Positions 39,408 to 49,912 of a DNA stretch of 64,000 bases are shown here, piece after piece. Each line of letters begins with the position of its first letter. The stretch's first letter is position 1. The translations under genes were made by a program, and so were the position numbers. A model generated the notes under the pieces. That model searched no databases and had not been told where the DNA came from. It saw nothing but the letters and a program-made list of their open reading frames with translations. The stretch is from Acidimicrobiia bacterium (GTDB lineage: Bacteria; Actinomycetota; Acidimicrobiia; Spongiisociales; ZC4RG35), in contig JANQOU010000004.1 in assembly GCA_028285585.1 (NCBI GenBank), forward strand, positions 36,767-100,766, given 5' to 3'.

Positions 39408-42400
39408 TGCCGGCGAGACGAGACATCAGATCGATCCTCCTCATCGGCTCGGGCCCGATCATCATCGGTCAGGCCTGCGAGTTCGACTACTCGGGCACAC
39501 AGGCGGCGAAGGTTCTTCGCTCGGAGGGCTATCGGGTCATCCTCGTGAACTCGAACCCGGCGACGATCATGACCGACCCCGAGTTCGCCGATGCCACCTA
39601 CATTGAGCCGATCACTCCGGAAGTGGTGACAGAGATCATCGCGCGAGAGCGGCCGGACGCTCTGCTGCCGACCCTCGGAGGTCAAACCGCTCTCAACGTC
39701 GCATCGGACCTGGCGCGTTCGGGAGTCCTCGAGGAGCACGGAGTCGAGCTGATCGGGGCCGGGCTGGAGGCCATCGATCGAGCCGAGGACCGTGGCAGGT
39801 TCAAAGAGACCATGGAGGAGTGGGGCCTAGACGTCCCTAGAGCGGGATACGCCCGCTCGATGGCGGAAGCGGTCAAGATCGCCAGAGAGATCGGGTTCCC
39901 GGTGATGGTGCGGCCTTCGTTCATCCTCGGGGGCGGGGGAACTGGCATCGCCGAAGACGAGGAGCAGTTCCTCGAGATCGCCAAGCACGGCCTCGACACC
40001 TCACCGGTCAGCGAGATCCTCGTCGAGGAGTCCGTCTACGGCTGGAAGGAGTACGAGCTCGAGGTGATGCGCGACCGCGCCGGCAATGCGGTCATTGTCT
40101 GCTCCATCGAGAACCTCGATCCCATGGGCGTCCACACAGGAGATTCGATAACGGTCGCTCCTATCCAGACACTGTCTGACCGCGAATACCAGCAGATGAG
40201 GGACGAGGGGATCGCAGTCCTTCAAGCCATTGGTGTTGAGACCGGAGGGTCCAACGTTCAGTTCGCCGTCGACCCCAAGACCGGCCGGCGCCTGGTGATC
40301 GAGATGAACCCGCGAGTGAGCAGGTCGTCTGCACTCGCGTCGAAAGCCACCGGCTTCCCGATCGCCAAAATCGCCGCGCTTCTGTCTGTGGGTTACACAC
40401 TCGACGAGATCGCAAACGACATCACCGGAGCCACACCCGCGTCATTCGAGCCAGCTCTCGACTACGTGGTGGTCAAGATTCCCCGGTTCGACTTCGCCAA
40501 GTTCCCCTCGGCGTCGACGACGTTGGGCACCTCGATGCGAAGTGTCGGAGAGGCCATGGCCATTGGCCGGACGTTCCCCGAGGCGCTTCAGAAGGCGCTG
40601 AGGTCGCTCGAGAACGGTCGAGGGGGGCTCAACGCAGACCCGGCGGAGGAGACACTGCTCGCACTGGGAGATGAGGAGTTGGCGGATGCCGTCACAACTC
40701 CCACCCCTGACCGGATCTACGCGATGGGCGAGGCTCTGCGCCGGGGATGGGCCGTCGAGAAAGTGGCTTCGCTCTCGTACGTCGATCCGTGGTTCGTCGA
40801 CCAGATGGCAGAGATCACAGAGCTCCGCAAGGAGTTGGAGCTTGACTCGGGTGACGAGCTGCTGCGAGAGGCGAAGCGATTCGGCTTCTCCGACCGCCAG
40901 CTCGCCCACCTCTGGGATCGAGAAGAGTCGGAGGTGCGGTCCGCCCGCCTTCACGCCGGGTTGGCCAGGACCTACAAGACGGTCGACACATGCGCTGCCG
41001 AGTTTGAAGCCTCTACCCCGTACATGTACGGCACATTCGAGGACGAGACCGAGGTTCTGCCCGCCGAGAAGCCTCGCGTCGTCGTCCTCGGCTCCGGGCC
41101 TAATCGGATCGGGCAGGGGATCGAGTTCGATTACTGCTGTGTCCACGCCAGCTTCGCTCTTCGAGAAGCCGGATACGAGACCGTGATGGTCAACTGCAAC
41201 CCCGAGACGGTGTCAACCGACTATGACACCTCGGACCGGCTCTATTTTGAGCCACTCACCACTGAAGACGTGCTTGCCGTGATCGACGCGGAGAAGCCCG
41301 ATGCGGTGATCGTGCAGCTTGGCGGGCAAACCCCGTTGAACCTCGCCGAGTCACTGCAATCGGCTGGTGTCAACATCGCCGGGACCTCTCCTGAGTCGAT
41401 CGCCAAAGCCGAGGACAGGGAGCAGTTCGCCGAGATCTGCCGCAACCTGGGTCTGAAACAGCCACCGGCGGGCACGGCCACGAGTGCCGCAGAGGCCGAG
41501 GAAGTCGTCGACCAGATCGGCCTTCCGGTGATGGTGCGCCCGTCGTTTGTGCTCGGTGGCCGCAGGATGAAGGTGGTCTACGACTTGGAAGAGCTCGCAG
41601 GCTATGTAGGGGAGATCTACGGGGAGCGTGACCCAGAGCTGGTTTCGAGCCCGATCCTCATCGACCGCTTCCTCGAGTCCGCGGTGGAAGTGGATGTCGA
41701 CGCCGTCTACGACGGGTCAGAGTTGCTGATCGGCGGTGTCATGGAGCACGTCGAGGAGGCGGGTGTGCACTCTGGCGATTCTGGGTGTGTGACGCCACCT
41801 CCGACGATCTCCGATGAAGCTCACAAGGAGATTCTCAGGGGAACTCGCGAGCTGGCGACCGCCCTCGAAGTGCGGGGTCTCATCAACATCCAATTCGCAG
41901 TCAAGGGTGATGACGTGTTTGTGCTCGAAGCCAATCCACGTGGCAGCCGCACCGTTCCTTTCATCTCCAAAGCGAAAGGGATACCTCTGGCCAGAGTTGC
42001 CGCAAGGGTGATGATGGGGTCCACGCTGGAAGAGCTGCGCGAAGAGGGAGTCTTGCCCGCCACCAAGGCGGAGGCCGACTTCGTGGCCGTCAAAGATGCC
42101 GTGCTGCCATGGGATCGATTCCCAGAAGAGGACTCGGTGCTCGGCCCGGAGATGAAAGCTACCGGTGAGGTGATGGGCATCGGCTCCGACGTTGGTGTTG
42201 CCTACGGCAAGGCCTTGCTCGGCGCAGGAAACGTGCTCGCCGACCGAGGAAATGTGTTCCTGTCGTTCGCGGACCGCGACAAGCCGCTCGGCCTAGCGGT
42301 GGCCCAGGCTTTCACAATGCTCGGCTTCAACATCGTCGCGACCGGCGGCACAGCGCGCTACCTGCGCCATCACGCCATAGAGGCAGAGTCGGTGCCCAAG

Positions 42401-42643
42401 ATCGGTGAAGGCCCGAGAGACATCGGCGAGCGAGTTGAGAATGGTGAGATCCAGCTGGTCATCAACACCCCTAGGGGTGGGCGCGCCCGATCGGATGGAA
42501 AGACGATTCGTCGGACTGCGCGTCGGCACTTCATACCCTGCGTGACCACCATTCAGGGCGGGCTCGCGGTGGCACGCAGCCTCCGAGCCGGCCCCGGAGC
42601 GATCCACAAGCCGCGAAGTCTTCAGGAATGGCACCGGACTTAG
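39407..42643 (+). CDS. carB: Carbamoyl-phosphate synthase large subunit
   Basis: A 1078-residue synthetase with the two homologous ATP-grasp halves. First half: SIRSIL-type start, [17 protein letters not shown], and [19 protein letters not shown]. Second half from about residue 555: [18 protein letters not shown] and [18 protein letters not shown]. The C-terminal MGS-like allosteric domain follows (from ~935, [19 protein letters not shown]), ending with [15 protein letters not shown]. The last 16 bases overlap pyrD. Confidence 0.96.
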   Translation: MPARRDIRSILLIGSGPIIIGQACEFDYSGTQAAKVLRSEGYRVILVNSNPATIMTDPEFADATYIEPITPEVVTEIIARERPDALLPTLGGQTALNVASDLARSGVLEEHGVELIGAGLEAIDRAEDRGRFKETMEEWGLDVPRAGYARSMAEAVKIAREIGFPVMVRPSFILGGGGTGIAEDEEQFLEIAKHGLDTSPVSEILVEESVYGWKEYELEVMRDRAGNAVIVCSIENLDPMGVHTGDSITVAPIQTLSDREYQQMRDEGIAVLQAIGVETGGSNVQFAVDPKTGRRLVIEMNPRVSRSSALASKATGFPIAKIAALLSVGYTLDEIANDITGATPASFEPALDYVVVKIPRFDFAKFPSASTTLGTSMRSVGEAMAIGRTFPEALQKALRSLENGRGGLNADPAEETLLALGDEELADAVTTPTPDRIYAMGEALRRGWAVEKVASLSYVDPWFVDQMAEITELRKELELDSGDELLREAKRFGFSDRQLAHLWDREESEVRSARLHAGLARTYKTVDTCAAEFEASTPYMYGTFEDETEVLPAEKPRVVVLGSGPNRIGQGIEFDYCCVHASFALREAGYETVMVNCNPETVSTDYDTSDRLYFEPLTTEDVLAVIDAEKPDAVIVQLGGQTPLNLAESLQSAGVNIAGTSPESIAKAEDREQFAEICRNLGLKQPPAGTATSAAEAEEVVDQIGLPVMVRPSFVLGGRRMKVVYDLEELAGYVGEIYGERDPELVSSPILIDRFLESAVEVDVDAVYDGSELLIGGVMEHVEEAGVHSGDSGCVTPPPTISDEAHKEILRGTRELATALEVRGLINIQFAVKGDDVFVLEANPRGSRTVPFISKAKGIPLARVAARVMMGSTLEELREEGVLPATKAEADFVAVKDAVLPWDRFPEEDSVLGPEMKATGEVMGIGSDVGVAYGKALLGAGNVLADRGNVFLSFADRDKPLGLAVAQAFTMLGFNIVATGGTARYLRHHAIEAESVPKIGEGPRDIGERVENGEIQLVINTPRGGRARSDGKTIRRTARRHFIPCVTTIQGGLAVARSLRAGPGAIHKPRSLQEWHRT

Positions 42644-43542
42644 CCGTTCAGCTCGGAGATTTGCGGCTGCGCAGCCCGTTGATCGCCGCCTCCGGCACGG
42701 TTGGCTCGGTGTGGGAGTGGGCCGATGTGGCCGACGTTTCTGTCTTTGGGGCAGCTGTCGCCAAGTCGGTAGCGCCCGAGGAATGGCCAGGGCGTCCCCA
42801 GCCCCGCGTGGCGCCGACGGGCACCGGGATGCTCAACGGGATCGGCATCCAGAACCCGGGCATCGCCGCATGGGTCGAGAAGATGAGGCCCGCCATCCCA
42901 ATGCTGGACGTCCCGGTTTGGGGCTCCGCGGTAGCCGGCGACCCGGAAGGTTTCGCCATCGTGGCGAAACAGCTGGTCGAAGCGGGTGTGACGGCGGTAG
43001 AGCTGAATCTCTCTTGCCCAAACTTGGAGGAGGGTCATCTCTTCTCGTTCAGCGACTCGGCGAGTGCTGCTGTCGTCAGTGCCGCACGAGGCGCAGTCAA
43101 TGTGCCGATAGGCGCCAAGTTGTCACCGAACACACCTGAGATCGTCGAGGTTGCCGATGCTTGCCTTCAAGCGGGTGCCGACTTCCTGGTGCTCACCAAC
43201 ACGGCGTTCGGGTTCGGGCTTGATCCTGAGACGTCGAGGCCTTTGCTCAGCGGCGGAGTCGGCGGCTACTCGGGGCCCGGCCTCAAGCCGATCTCACTGC
43301 GTTGCGTCTACGAAGTCGCTCAGGCGCTTCCGGACGCCAAGATCGTCGGGTGTGGCGGCATAAGCAGCGGCAGGGATGTAGTCGAGTACCTGATGGCAGG
43401 CGCATCGGCGGTGGAGATCGGCACTGTCTTGCTCGCCGAGCCAGAGGCGGGAAAGCGGATCTCACGAGAGCTGGATGATGAGCTGAGTCGCCTGGGAGCT
43501 GACTCGGTCTCGGACATCATCCGGAGTGTCGAGTCATGGTGA
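42628..43542 (+). CDS. pyrD: Dihydroorotate dehydrogenase, class 1B-like
   Basis: Oxidises dihydroorotate to orotate with FMN. It is 304 residues and cytosolic, without the N-terminal membrane helix of class 2. The catalytic base is Cys (C130 in [14 protein letters not shown]), which defines class 1, and the FMN phosphate region reads [26 protein letters not shown]. Class 1B enzymes normally pair with PyrK, an FAD/2Fe-2S subunit; no pyrK is in this operon. The ATG lies inside carB and the stop overlaps pyrF by 7 bases. Confidence 0.9.
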   Translation: MAPDLAVQLGDLRLRSPLIAASGTVGSVWEWADVADVSVFGAAVAKSVAPEEWPGRPQPRVAPTGTGMLNGIGIQNPGIAAWVEKMRPAIPMLDVPVWGSAVAGDPEGFAIVAKQLVEAGVTAVELNLSCPNLEEGHLFSFSDSASAAVVSAARGAVNVPIGAKLSPNTPEIVEVADACLQAGADFLVLTNTAFGFGLDPETSRPLLSGGVGGYSGPGLKPISLRCVYEVAQALPDAKIVGCGGISSGRDVVEYLMAGASAVEIGTVLLAEPEAGKRISRELDDELSRLGADSVSDIIRSVESW

Positions 43543-44240
43543 ACCCAGTACTCGTTGCCCTGGACACACCCGAGCTCGACGAGGCTCGTCGTTTGGCTGA
43601 AGACCTGGTGTCCGTGGTGGGCGGCTTCAAGGTTGGGCTCGAGATGATCATGGCCAACGGCCCCAGTGCCGTATCAGACATCGCCTTGTTGGGTTTGCCG
43701 GTGTTCGCTGATGTGAAGCTGCACGACATCCCCAACACAGTCGAGAAAGCCGCGTCGCAGCTCGCCCGGCGTGGTGCGAGGTGGATCACGGTCCATGCGA
43801 GTGGTGGCGGGAAGATGATCTCGGCAGCTGTGGCTGGCTTGGAGCACGGTGGTGCCGCTCACACAGGAGTCTTGGCGGTGACGGTGCTGACCTCGCTCGA
43901 CCAATCCGACCTCGTCGCGATCGGAGTCGAGCGGTCCGTCGAAGAGCAGGTGGCGGAGTTGGCGCATCTCGCCGGCGAGCAAGGAGCCGAGGGCGTGATC
44001 TGCTCTCCTCGTGAAGTCGGTGTTGTCAAGAGTCATGCGTCGAAGCTGCTCGCTGTCACACCAGGGGTGAGGCTGGACGAAGGTGATAGTCACGATCAGA
44101 AGAGGGTCACCACGCCCGTGGCAGCCATGGAGGCTGGTGCCGACTTGCTGGTGATCGGAAGGCCGATCACGGCCAGTGAGGCACCGGCGGAGTCGGCTGG
44201 TCGCATCGTCGAGTCGCTCCGATTGGGCGGGCACTTCTAA
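43536..44240 (+). CDS. pyrF: Orotidine 5'-phosphate decarboxylase
   Basis: Last step to UMP. It has 234 residues. LVALDTPELDEARRL start; catalytic Lys/Asp array in FADVKLHDIPNTVEKA; TPGVRLDEGDSHDQKRVTTP phosphate-gripper region; and VIGRPITASEAPAESA. It is the short group I form rather than the longer actinobacterial group often seen. It closes the pyr operon; a 76-base gap follows. Confidence 0.94.
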   Translation: MVNPVLVALDTPELDEARRLAEDLVSVVGGFKVGLEMIMANGPSAVSDIALLGLPVFADVKLHDIPNTVEKAASQLARRGARWITVHASGGGKMISAAVAGLEHGGAAHTGVLAVTVLTSLDQSDLVAIGVERSVEEQVAELAHLAGEQGAEGVICSPREVGVVKSHASKLLAVTPGVRLDEGDSHDQKRVTTPVAAMEAGADLLVIGRPITASEAPAESAGRIVESLRLGGHF

Positions 44241-44316
44241 CCAGCCCTTCCGTTGTTGCGTTGTTATGGTCGGCAACGGCCGATGGCGGGGCGGCCCGAA
44301 CTCGAGGAGAGAGGAC
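44241..44316 (+). promoter_or_regulatory. Intergenic region upstream of mihF with a candidate -10
   Basis: A TATGGT at 44265-44270 could be a -10 for the mihF-kinase operon. The -35 is poor. The rest holds a GAGGAGAGAGGA ribosome-binding region next to the ATG. Confidence 0.35.
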
Positions 44317-44631
44317 ATGGCACAGCCACCACAATTGACAGACGAGCAGCGTCGCCAGGCTCTGGCAAAGGCCGCCGAGGCGCGACGTGTTCGAGCTGAG
44401 ACCAAAGAGCTTCTCAAGACCGGCTCATTGAGTCTCGCCGAGCTGTTTGAGCAGGCCGAGAGCGACGAGCTGATCGCCGGCCTGAAAGTCGAGTCGCTTC
44501 TTGCAGCGATGCCCGGCACAGGCAAGATCAAGGCGAAGCGACTGATGGAGAGCGTCGGAATAGCCGAGAACCGGCGAATCCGCGGACTGGGAGAGAATCA
44601 GAGGGAGACCCTTCTGCAAGAATTCGCCTGA
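44317..44631 (+). CDS. mihF: Actinobacterial integration host factor (mIHF)
   Basis: A 104-residue nucleoid-associated protein, unrelated in fold to E. coli IHF. It starts at the ATG 44317 with AGAGGA upstream; the open frame before it belongs to the gap and pyrF end. The sequence fits the mIHF family: an N-terminal Ala/Arg-rich helix (QALAKAAEARRVRAETKELLK), LKVESLLAAMPGTGKIKAKRL with the helix-two-turn-helix DNA contact region, and IAENRRIRGLGENQRE. In mycobacteria it sits directly before gmk and rpoZ. Its stop overlaps the next ATG by one base. Confidence 0.92.
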   Translation: MAQPPQLTDEQRRQALAKAAEARRVRAETKELLKTGSLSLAELFEQAESDELIAGLKVESLLAAMPGTGKIKAKRLMESVGIAENRRIRGLGENQRETLLQEFA

Positions 44632-45176
44632 TGATCGTCACCATCTCGGGGCGGCCGGGCTCCGGGAAGAGCGCGGTGGCAAAGCGGGTAGCCGAAGCGC
44701 TCGATGTTCGTCATGTGTCTGCCGGGGACTTCATGAGAGAGATGGCCGCAGAGCGCGGGTTGTCGATCCTTGAGCTGTCCAGGTCGGCAGAGGGAACCGA
44801 TGCCATCGACCGTGAGATTGACGCTCGCACGGCTCGCCTCGCCGGCGAGGGCGCCAGCTTTGTTATCGACGCGCGACTCGGATGGCACTTTGTCCCTGTG
44901 TCGCTCAAGGTATTCCTCGATGTGTCCCTGGCTGAAGCCACCCGGCGGGTGTTCGACGCCGCCCGCGGGTCCGAGGTGGAGAACGTCGATCTCGCTGCGA
45001 CGAGAGCAGCCATCGAGGAGCGAACCGAGTCAGAGCGAATCCGCTATCTCGACTACTACGACCTCGACTACACCGATCACAGCCACTACGACCTGGTCAT
45101 CGACACTTCGCAGATGACGGTTGATGATGTCGTCGACCGGGTGCTCGCTGGCTTGGGTGCCGTTGAGTCCTTGTAG
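44631..45176 (+). CDS. Cytidylate kinase-like P-loop kinase (archaeal-type Cmk) at the gmk position
   Basis: A 181-residue kinase with P-loop ISGRPGSGKS (residues 5-14), then VRHVSAGDFMREMAAERG, IDARLGWH and ERTESERIRYLDYYDLDYTDHSHYDLVIDT. This order closely follows the archaeal-type cytidylate kinase pattern (SAGdxFRelA, ESRLAGW, SExxRYxxxYgIDxxDxsxYDLVInT). It does not show the guanylate kinase SxTTRxxRxGExxGxDYxF motif. Actinobacteria normally have gmk here between mihF and rpoZ. The substrate is therefore uncertain: CMP/dCMP is the family expectation. Confidence 0.8.
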   Translation: MIVTISGRPGSGKSAVAKRVAEALDVRHVSAGDFMREMAAERGLSILELSRSAEGTDAIDREIDARTARLAGEGASFVIDARLGWHFVPVSLKVFLDVSLAEATRRVFDAARGSEVENVDLAATRAAIEERTESERIRYLDYYDLDYTDHSHYDLVIDTSQMTVDDVVDRVLAGLGAVESL

Positions 45177-45191
45177 AAGGGGTCGGTGCAG

Positions 45192-45197
45192 TAACCT
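45192..45197 (+). promoter_or_regulatory. Candidate -10 element upstream of rpoZ
   Basis: TAACCT lies 24 bases before the rpoZ ATG, giving a short leader that includes the GAGGA ribosome-binding site. The hexamer equals those upstream of hisS, alaS and pheS. Confidence 0.35.
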
Positions 45198-45221
45198 GAG
45201 GTTTCCGCTGCTGAGGATTCA

Positions 45222-45443
45222 ATGAAGCTCGAAGACGTCATCGACCAAATAGGCAACCGCTTTGCGACCGTGGTGGTCTCGGCTCGTCGCGCACGCCAGA
45301 TCAACAGCTATTTTCATCAGCTGGGAGTCGGGTACGGCGAGTATGTCCCGCCTCAGGTCCACTCCCTCTCACGCAAGCCTCTGACCATCGCCATGGAGGA
45401 GATTGCCGAAGGCAAAGTCGCGGTCGAGACCGTCGAGGAGTAG
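45222..45443 (+). CDS. rpoZ: RNA polymerase omega subunit
   Basis: A 73-residue assembly factor for RNA polymerase. VVVSARRARQINSYF matches the RpoZ core (xxxAxRARQI), and the end SLSRKPLTIAMEEIAEGKV is the typical C-terminal helix. It has a GAGGA site before the ATG. coaBC begins at the base after its stop. Confidence 0.92.
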   Translation: MKLEDVIDQIGNRFATVVVSARRARQINSYFHQLGVGYGEYVPPQVHSLSRKPLTIAMEEIAEGKVAVETVEE

Positions 45444-46625
45444 ATGCTCGACGGCCGGCGAGTTTTGCTCGCCGTCACCGGGGGCGTAGCCGCATACAAG
45501 TCGGCTTATCTAGCCAGGCGGCTGATCGAGTCTGGTGCCGAGGTCAAGGTGATCCTGACCGAGTCCGCTCAGGAGTTCATCGGCGCTCAAACTTTCGCCG
45601 CAATCACTGGTGATCGCCCTTACACCAGCCTCTTCTCAGATGAGCGATCAGTTTCGCCACACACCGAGTTGGCGCGCTGGGCACATGTCATCGTCATCGC
45701 ACCGGCGACTGCGGCGACCATAGGCAAAGTCGCCAGCGGCATCTCGTCTGATCTGGTCTCAGCAACCTTGCTGGCTGCGCAACGTCCGGTGCTCGTTGCG
45801 CCGGCAATGCACACTGAGATGTGGGAGCACGCATCAACTCAACGAAACATTGAGCAACTCGAGGCCGACGGCTACGAGATGGTGGGACCGTTCGAGGGGC
45901 CGCTCGCCGGCGGCGATGTCGGTATCGGCCGTGTTGCCGAGCCCGACGAGGTCGTCGCGCGGTTGAAAGAGCTGATGGGCACGCCAGACAACGCGAAGCG
46001 GCTCCTGGTGACCGCAGGTGGCACACGCGAGGCGATCGATCCTGTGCGGTACGTCGGCAACCGATCGAGCGGGAAGATGGGTCACGCCATAGCCAATGAA
46101 GGAGCAGGGCGCGGTATGGCCGTGACCTTGGTGACCACCTCGGATGAGCCAGTGTCTGCCGGGGTGAAAGTGACACGCGTCGAGTCGGCTCAGGAGATGC
46201 TCGAAGCGGTAGCGGCGGTTGAGGCTGACGTAGCGGTGATGGCGGCGGCCGTTGCGGACTTCAAGCCGTCGGACCCGAGCTCGGGCAAGTTGGCGCGCTC
46301 TGACGGATTGGAGTCGATCACATTGGAGCCAACACCTGACATTCTCGCCTCCGTCGTGGCTCGCGATGAGCCTCCGTTCGTTGTTGGCTTTGCGGCTGAG
46401 ACCGGTGGCGTCGAGCGAGCAGTAGCCAAGGCGAAACGGAAGAACGTCGACCTGCTCGTCTACAACGACGTGACGGAGGAAGGCTCCGGGTTTGGGACCG
46501 ACACCAATCGTGTTGTGATCGTTAATCGGGCCGGAGACACGGATGAGTGGCCGATGCTCACCAAACAAGAGGTGGCCGCGGACCTCATCAGCTTGGTTTT
46601 ATCCGAGATCAATCCACAGGGTTAG
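45444..46625 (+). CDS. coaBC: Phosphopantothenoylcysteine decarboxylase / phosphopantothenate-cysteine ligase
   Basis: Bifunctional coenzyme A synthesis enzyme of 393 residues. The N-terminal flavoprotein decarboxylase half has VTGGVAAYKSAYLARRL, the TELARWAHVIVIAPATAATIGK strand and APAMHTEMW. The C-terminal CTP-dependent ligase half starts near residue 187 with LVTAGGTREAIDPVRYVGN, then SSGKMGHAIA and KRKNVDLLVYNDVTE. It directly follows rpoZ. Confidence 0.95.
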   Translation: MLDGRRVLLAVTGGVAAYKSAYLARRLIESGAEVKVILTESAQEFIGAQTFAAITGDRPYTSLFSDERSVSPHTELARWAHVIVIAPATAATIGKVASGISSDLVSATLLAAQRPVLVAPAMHTEMWEHASTQRNIEQLEADGYEMVGPFEGPLAGGDVGIGRVAEPDEVVARLKELMGTPDNAKRLLVTAGGTREAIDPVRYVGNRSSGKMGHAIANEGAGRGMAVTLVTTSDEPVSAGVKVTRVESAQEMLEAVAAVEADVAVMAAAVADFKPSDPSSGKLARSDGLESITLEPTPDILASVVARDEPPFVVGFAAETGGVERAVAKAKRKNVDLLVYNDVTEEGSGFGTDTNRVVIVNRAGDTDEWPMLTKQEVAADLISLVLSEINPQG

Positions 46626-46628
46626 GCT
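46623..46628 (+). promoter_or_regulatory. Candidate -10 element of metK
   Basis: TAGGCT, overlapping the coaBC stop, is 9 bases before the metK ATG. The 12-base gap leaves no space for a SAM riboswitch. Confidence 0.35.
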
Positions 46629-46637
46629 CGCACCTCG

Positions 46638-47777
46638 ATGAGGAGCTTCTACTTCACGTCCGAGTCAGTCACTGAAGGGCACCCCGACAAGGTGGCAGAC
46701 GCAGTTTCCGATGCCGTGCTCGACGAGGCGCTGCGTGTCGATCCGCACGCTCGCGTCGCCTGTGAGACCTTCGTCACGACGAGGGTTGCGATTGTCGGCG
46801 GAGAGACCTCGGTGGCAGGCGATCTCGACATCGACGCCATCGTCAGGCGCACCGTGCGCGGGATCGGGTACGACGGGTTCGACGACGACTTTGCTGCTGA
46901 CACGATCGAAGTCCAGAACAGAATTCACAGTCAGAGCGCCGACATCGCCGAGGGCGTGGATAGGGAGCTGGGTGCTGGTGACCAAGGTCTCATGTTCGGG
47001 TTCGCAGTCAACGAGACGGACGAAATGATGCCTCTGCCCATCCAGCTGGCCCATCGTCTCGCCGAGCGGCTCAGCGAGGTGCGGAAGACTGGCCAACTCG
47101 ACTACCTACGACCTGATGGGAAGACCCAGGTGATGGTCAAGTACGAAGACTCCAAGCCGGTGGCTGTGGAGAAGGTGCTGATCTCGACCCACCATGCGGA
47201 AGGCCAGGACCAGCTGTCGATGAAAAGCGACATCGAAGAAGCAGTCGTGCGGGCGGTGGTGCCCGAGGAACTGCTCTCGAAGAGACTCGACTTCATCTTC
47301 AACCCGAGCGGCCGCTTCGAGATAGGTGGCCCTGTTGCCGATACCGGTCTCACCGGACGGAAGATCATCGTCGACACCTACGGTGGGTTTGCCCGGCACG
47401 GCGGAGGTGCTTTCTCCGGAAAAGATGCGACGAAGGTCGATAGGTCCGCCGCATACGCGGCGCGCTCGGCGGCGAAGAATCTGGTGGCGGCCGGCGTCGC
47501 CGACATGCTGGAGATTCAGCTCGCCTATGCCATTGGGCAGGCGGACCCCTTCTCGGTGCATGTTGAGACCTTCGGGACCGAGCATGTGGATCCGGGCAAG
47601 ATCGAGAGCATCGTGACTGATGTGTACGACTTCAGGCCGGCATCTTTCATCTCGGCGCTGGGCCTGACGGCGCCGGTGTTCGGCCCGACATCCGCCTACG
47701 GCCACTTTGGCCGCTCTGGTTTCTCGTGGGAGCAGCTGGACAGGGTCGACGAGATCAGGACGGCGGCCGGCATCTGA
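46638..47777 (+). CDS. metK: S-adenosylmethionine synthetase
   Basis: Makes SAM from methionine and ATP. It is 379 residues, slightly shorter than usual. [21 protein letters not shown] at the N-terminus, [16 protein letters not shown], and the C-terminal [25 protein letters not shown] loop with the ATP- and phosphate-binding residues. The stop overlaps the probable CTG start of priA (CTGA). Confidence 0.95.
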   Translation: MRSFYFTSESVTEGHPDKVADAVSDAVLDEALRVDPHARVACETFVTTRVAIVGGETSVAGDLDIDAIVRRTVRGIGYDGFDDDFAADTIEVQNRIHSQSADIAEGVDRELGAGDQGLMFGFAVNETDEMMPLPIQLAHRLAERLSEVRKTGQLDYLRPDGKTQVMVKYEDSKPVAVEKVLISTHHAEGQDQLSMKSDIEEAVVRAVVPEELLSKRLDFIFNPSGRFEIGGPVADTGLTGRKIIVDTYGGFARHGGGAFSGKDATKVDRSAAYAARSAAKNLVAAGVADMLEIQLAYAIGQADPFSVHVETFGTEHVDPGKIESIVTDVYDFRPASFISALGLTAPVFGPTSAYGHFGRSGFSWEQLDRVDEIRTAAGI

Positions 47778-49369
47778 ACCGAGCGGCACGCGTAGTCCCC
47801 AACGTTCCTTCGTTCGCCGTTGACGAAGGGTTTCTGTACAGCCTGCCGGAGTCTCTGCTCGAGCAAGTCGAGGTCGGCAGCATCGTCCGGGTGCCGCTTT
47901 CAGGCCGGAGGGTGCGCGGCTGGGTCGTCGGCTTCGAAGAGCCAGAAGGGAAGAATCTCAAGGAGATCCTTGGGGTTTCGTCACCGACCCCGGTCTTCTC
48001 GCATCAGTTGCTCAAAACGCTCCGTTGGGCAGCCGAGCATTACGGAGCCCCGCTGTCTGTCTTGCTGACCAGAGCTTCACCGCCGAACTTGCCCAAGGGT
48101 CGATCGTCCACCGGCCTGGAGGACGTCAACGTGGGCGCTCATGATCATGAGCTGGGAGACATTGCCCGTTCGCTGGCGAAAGGTGCGCGCATGCCCACTC
48201 AGGTGTTGGTGGGCAAATGGCGCGATCTGGCGTGGATCACTGCTCTGGGGCCTGTTCTTGGAGCCGGAAGCTCGGCAATGGTCCTGGCGGCGTCCGCCGC
48301 CGAAGCCTCCGAGATCGGGGATGCGGCGCGTGCCCAGTTTGGGTCAAGAGTGCTGGTTGTGGCTGGAGGAGACGACTCAGAGGTGACCACGGCTTGGGAG
48401 CAAGCTCAGGTGCCCGGCGTTCTTCTGGTGGGCACTCCGAGAGCGGCGCTGTGGAAGGTGGCCGGGCTGGTGTTGACCGTCGTGGTAGAAGAGGCGCGGC
48501 GAGCCATGAAGGAGCGTCAGACCCCGACGCTGCATGTGCGTGAGGTCGTCCGATACCGGTCGCTCATGGAAGGAACCGGGTCGGTGTTCCTGGGGCCGAC
48601 GCCGAGCGTTGAGCTTCTGGCGAGCGGTGCGCAGTCGACGATGCTTGCGGGCCGGCCCTGGCCTCTGATCGAGGTGGTCCACCGCCGACGCGGTGAAGGG
48701 ACCGCCGGGTTGCTCGAGGAGCAGACGACAGCGGCTTTGCGTGGTGCGGCCAAGCGCGGCAAGACGTCCTTTGTCCTCTCCACCCATTCGATGCTGGAGG
48801 GATATCGAAAGGAAATCCAAGGGAGGATCGGGACGACTGACGCTCCTCTGGTGCAAGTGGGAACAGAGAGCGACCTTGCCGGCATGAAGCCGGTGGCTCT
48901 GGCGATTGCTCCCTATCCGGAGGCAATCGTTCAAGGATGGGGATACCGAGGGTCAGAAGAGGTGTTGCGTGTTCTGGCCCGGCTCGCCAACAAGGTGGGG
49001 CCAGGGCAAGGGAACAGACTCCTCGTCCAGACCGATGAGCCGGAGTCGCCGTTGATCGTGGCATTGAGACGAGGAGAGCCCTTGCCCTATTTGGAGCGTG
49101 TGCTCGTTGAGCGCGCTCGGGCAGGGCTGCCCCCGTCGGTGGCGATGCTGGCCTTGGAGCTTCGAGAGAAGATCCCCGGAGATGTCGAGGACGTTCTGAA
49201 AGGGCTGGGCGTGGACCAAGTTCATGGGCCTCTCGACATCGAAGATGGGAAACGATGGCTGCTTCAAGGGGACTTGCGCACCGCTCGACGGAGACTGCGC
49301 CCGGTCGTCGGGCGCTGGCGTGAGGCAGGGTCGGTTGTTCGCATCGATGCCGATCCAATTGATCTCTAG
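47774..49369 (+). CDS. priA: Degenerate primosomal protein N' (PriA), probably without helicase activity
   Basis: Replication-restart protein of 531 residues. The N-terminal DNA-binding domain is clear ([30 protein letters not shown], then [15 protein letters not shown]). The helicase part is degraded: the Walker A site reads GAGSSA (about 163-168) and the DEAH box is VVEEARR (about 239). The whole protein has no cysteine, so the PriA zinc module is missing. No ATG/GTG/TTG lies between the metK stop and the domain. The best start is CTG at 47774 in a CTGA overlap with metK; a GTG at 47726 inside metK is the alternative. Actinobacterial PriA proteins are generally thought to lack helicase activity. 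Confidence 0.8.
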   Translation: MNRAARVVPNVPSFAVDEGFLYSLPESLLEQVEVGSIVRVPLSGRRVRGWVVGFEEPEGKNLKEILGVSSPTPVFSHQLLKTLRWAAEHYGAPLSVLLTRASPPNLPKGRSSTGLEDVNVGAHDHELGDIARSLAKGARMPTQVLVGKWRDLAWITALGPVLGAGSSAMVLAASAAEASEIGDAARAQFGSRVLVVAGGDDSEVTTAWEQAQVPGVLLVGTPRAALWKVAGLVLTVVVEEARRAMKERQTPTLHVREVVRYRSLMEGTGSVFLGPTPSVELLASGAQSTMLAGRPWPLIEVVHRRRGEGTAGLLEEQTTAALRGAAKRGKTSFVLSTHSMLEGYRKEIQGRIGTTDAPLVQVGTESDLAGMKPVALAIAPYPEAIVQGWGYRGSEEVLRVLARLANKVGPGQGNRLLVQTDEPESPLIVALRRGEPLPYLERVLVERARAGLPPSVAMLALELREKIPGDVEDVLKGLGVDQVHGPLDIEDGKRWLLQGDLRTARRRLRPVVGRWREAGSVVRIDADPIDL

Positions 49370-49411
49370 AGAGGCAACAGCTCTAGCCTGCCGCCAAAAT
49401 CAGGTGATCAA

Positions 49412-49912
49412 ATGGCGATATACCCCATAAGAACCTTCGGCGACCCGGTGCTTCGTATGGAGACGAAGCCGGTGACTGACATCGATGACAAAGTCCACAC
49501 ATTGGTTCGAGACATGATCGAGACGATGTACGACGCACCAGGCGTCGGCTTGGCGGCGAACCAGATCGGCGTGTCCCGGAGGGTGGCTGTGTTCGACGCC
49601 CAAGACGAGCTCGGGCCGCGGGTGATGATCAATCCCGAGGTGGTCGAGACCGCAGGGGAATGGGAATACGACGAAGGGTGCCTCTCGGTCCCCAACCATT
49701 ACTGGGAGATCACCCGGCCTGCGTTCGCGAGAGTGAAGGCGCTGGACCTCGACGGGAACGACGTGGAATACGCCGGCGACGGCCTTCTCGGCCGTGTGTT
49801 GCAGCACGAGGTGGATCATCTCAACGGGGCGCTGCTGCTCGACGCCCTTCCGAAACGTGTCCGGAAGAAGGCACTCAAAGAACTGCGGGAGGAAGCGCTG
49901 GGCCTCACATGA
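49412..49912 (+). CDS. def: Peptide deformylase
   Basis: Removes the formyl group from nascent N-termini. It has 166 residues. The three family motifs are intact: GVGLAANQIG, EGCLSVP (metal Cys) and QHEVDHLNG (metal His pair and catalytic Glu). A TAGCCT at 49384-49389 may be the -10. It overlaps fmt by 4 bases, the usual def-fmt pair. Confidence 0.95.
   Translation: MAIYPIRTFGDPVLRMETKPVTDIDDKVHTLVRDMIETMYDAPGVGLAANQIGVSRRVAVFDAQDELGPRVMINPEVVETAGEWEYDEGCLSVPNHYWEITRPAFARVKALDLDGNDVEYAGDGLLGRVLQHEVDHLNGALLLDALPKRVRKKALKELREEALGLT

Noticed and set aside
46626..46637. SAM riboswitch before metK
   Set aside because: Only 12 bases lie between coaBC and metK, too few for any riboswitch.
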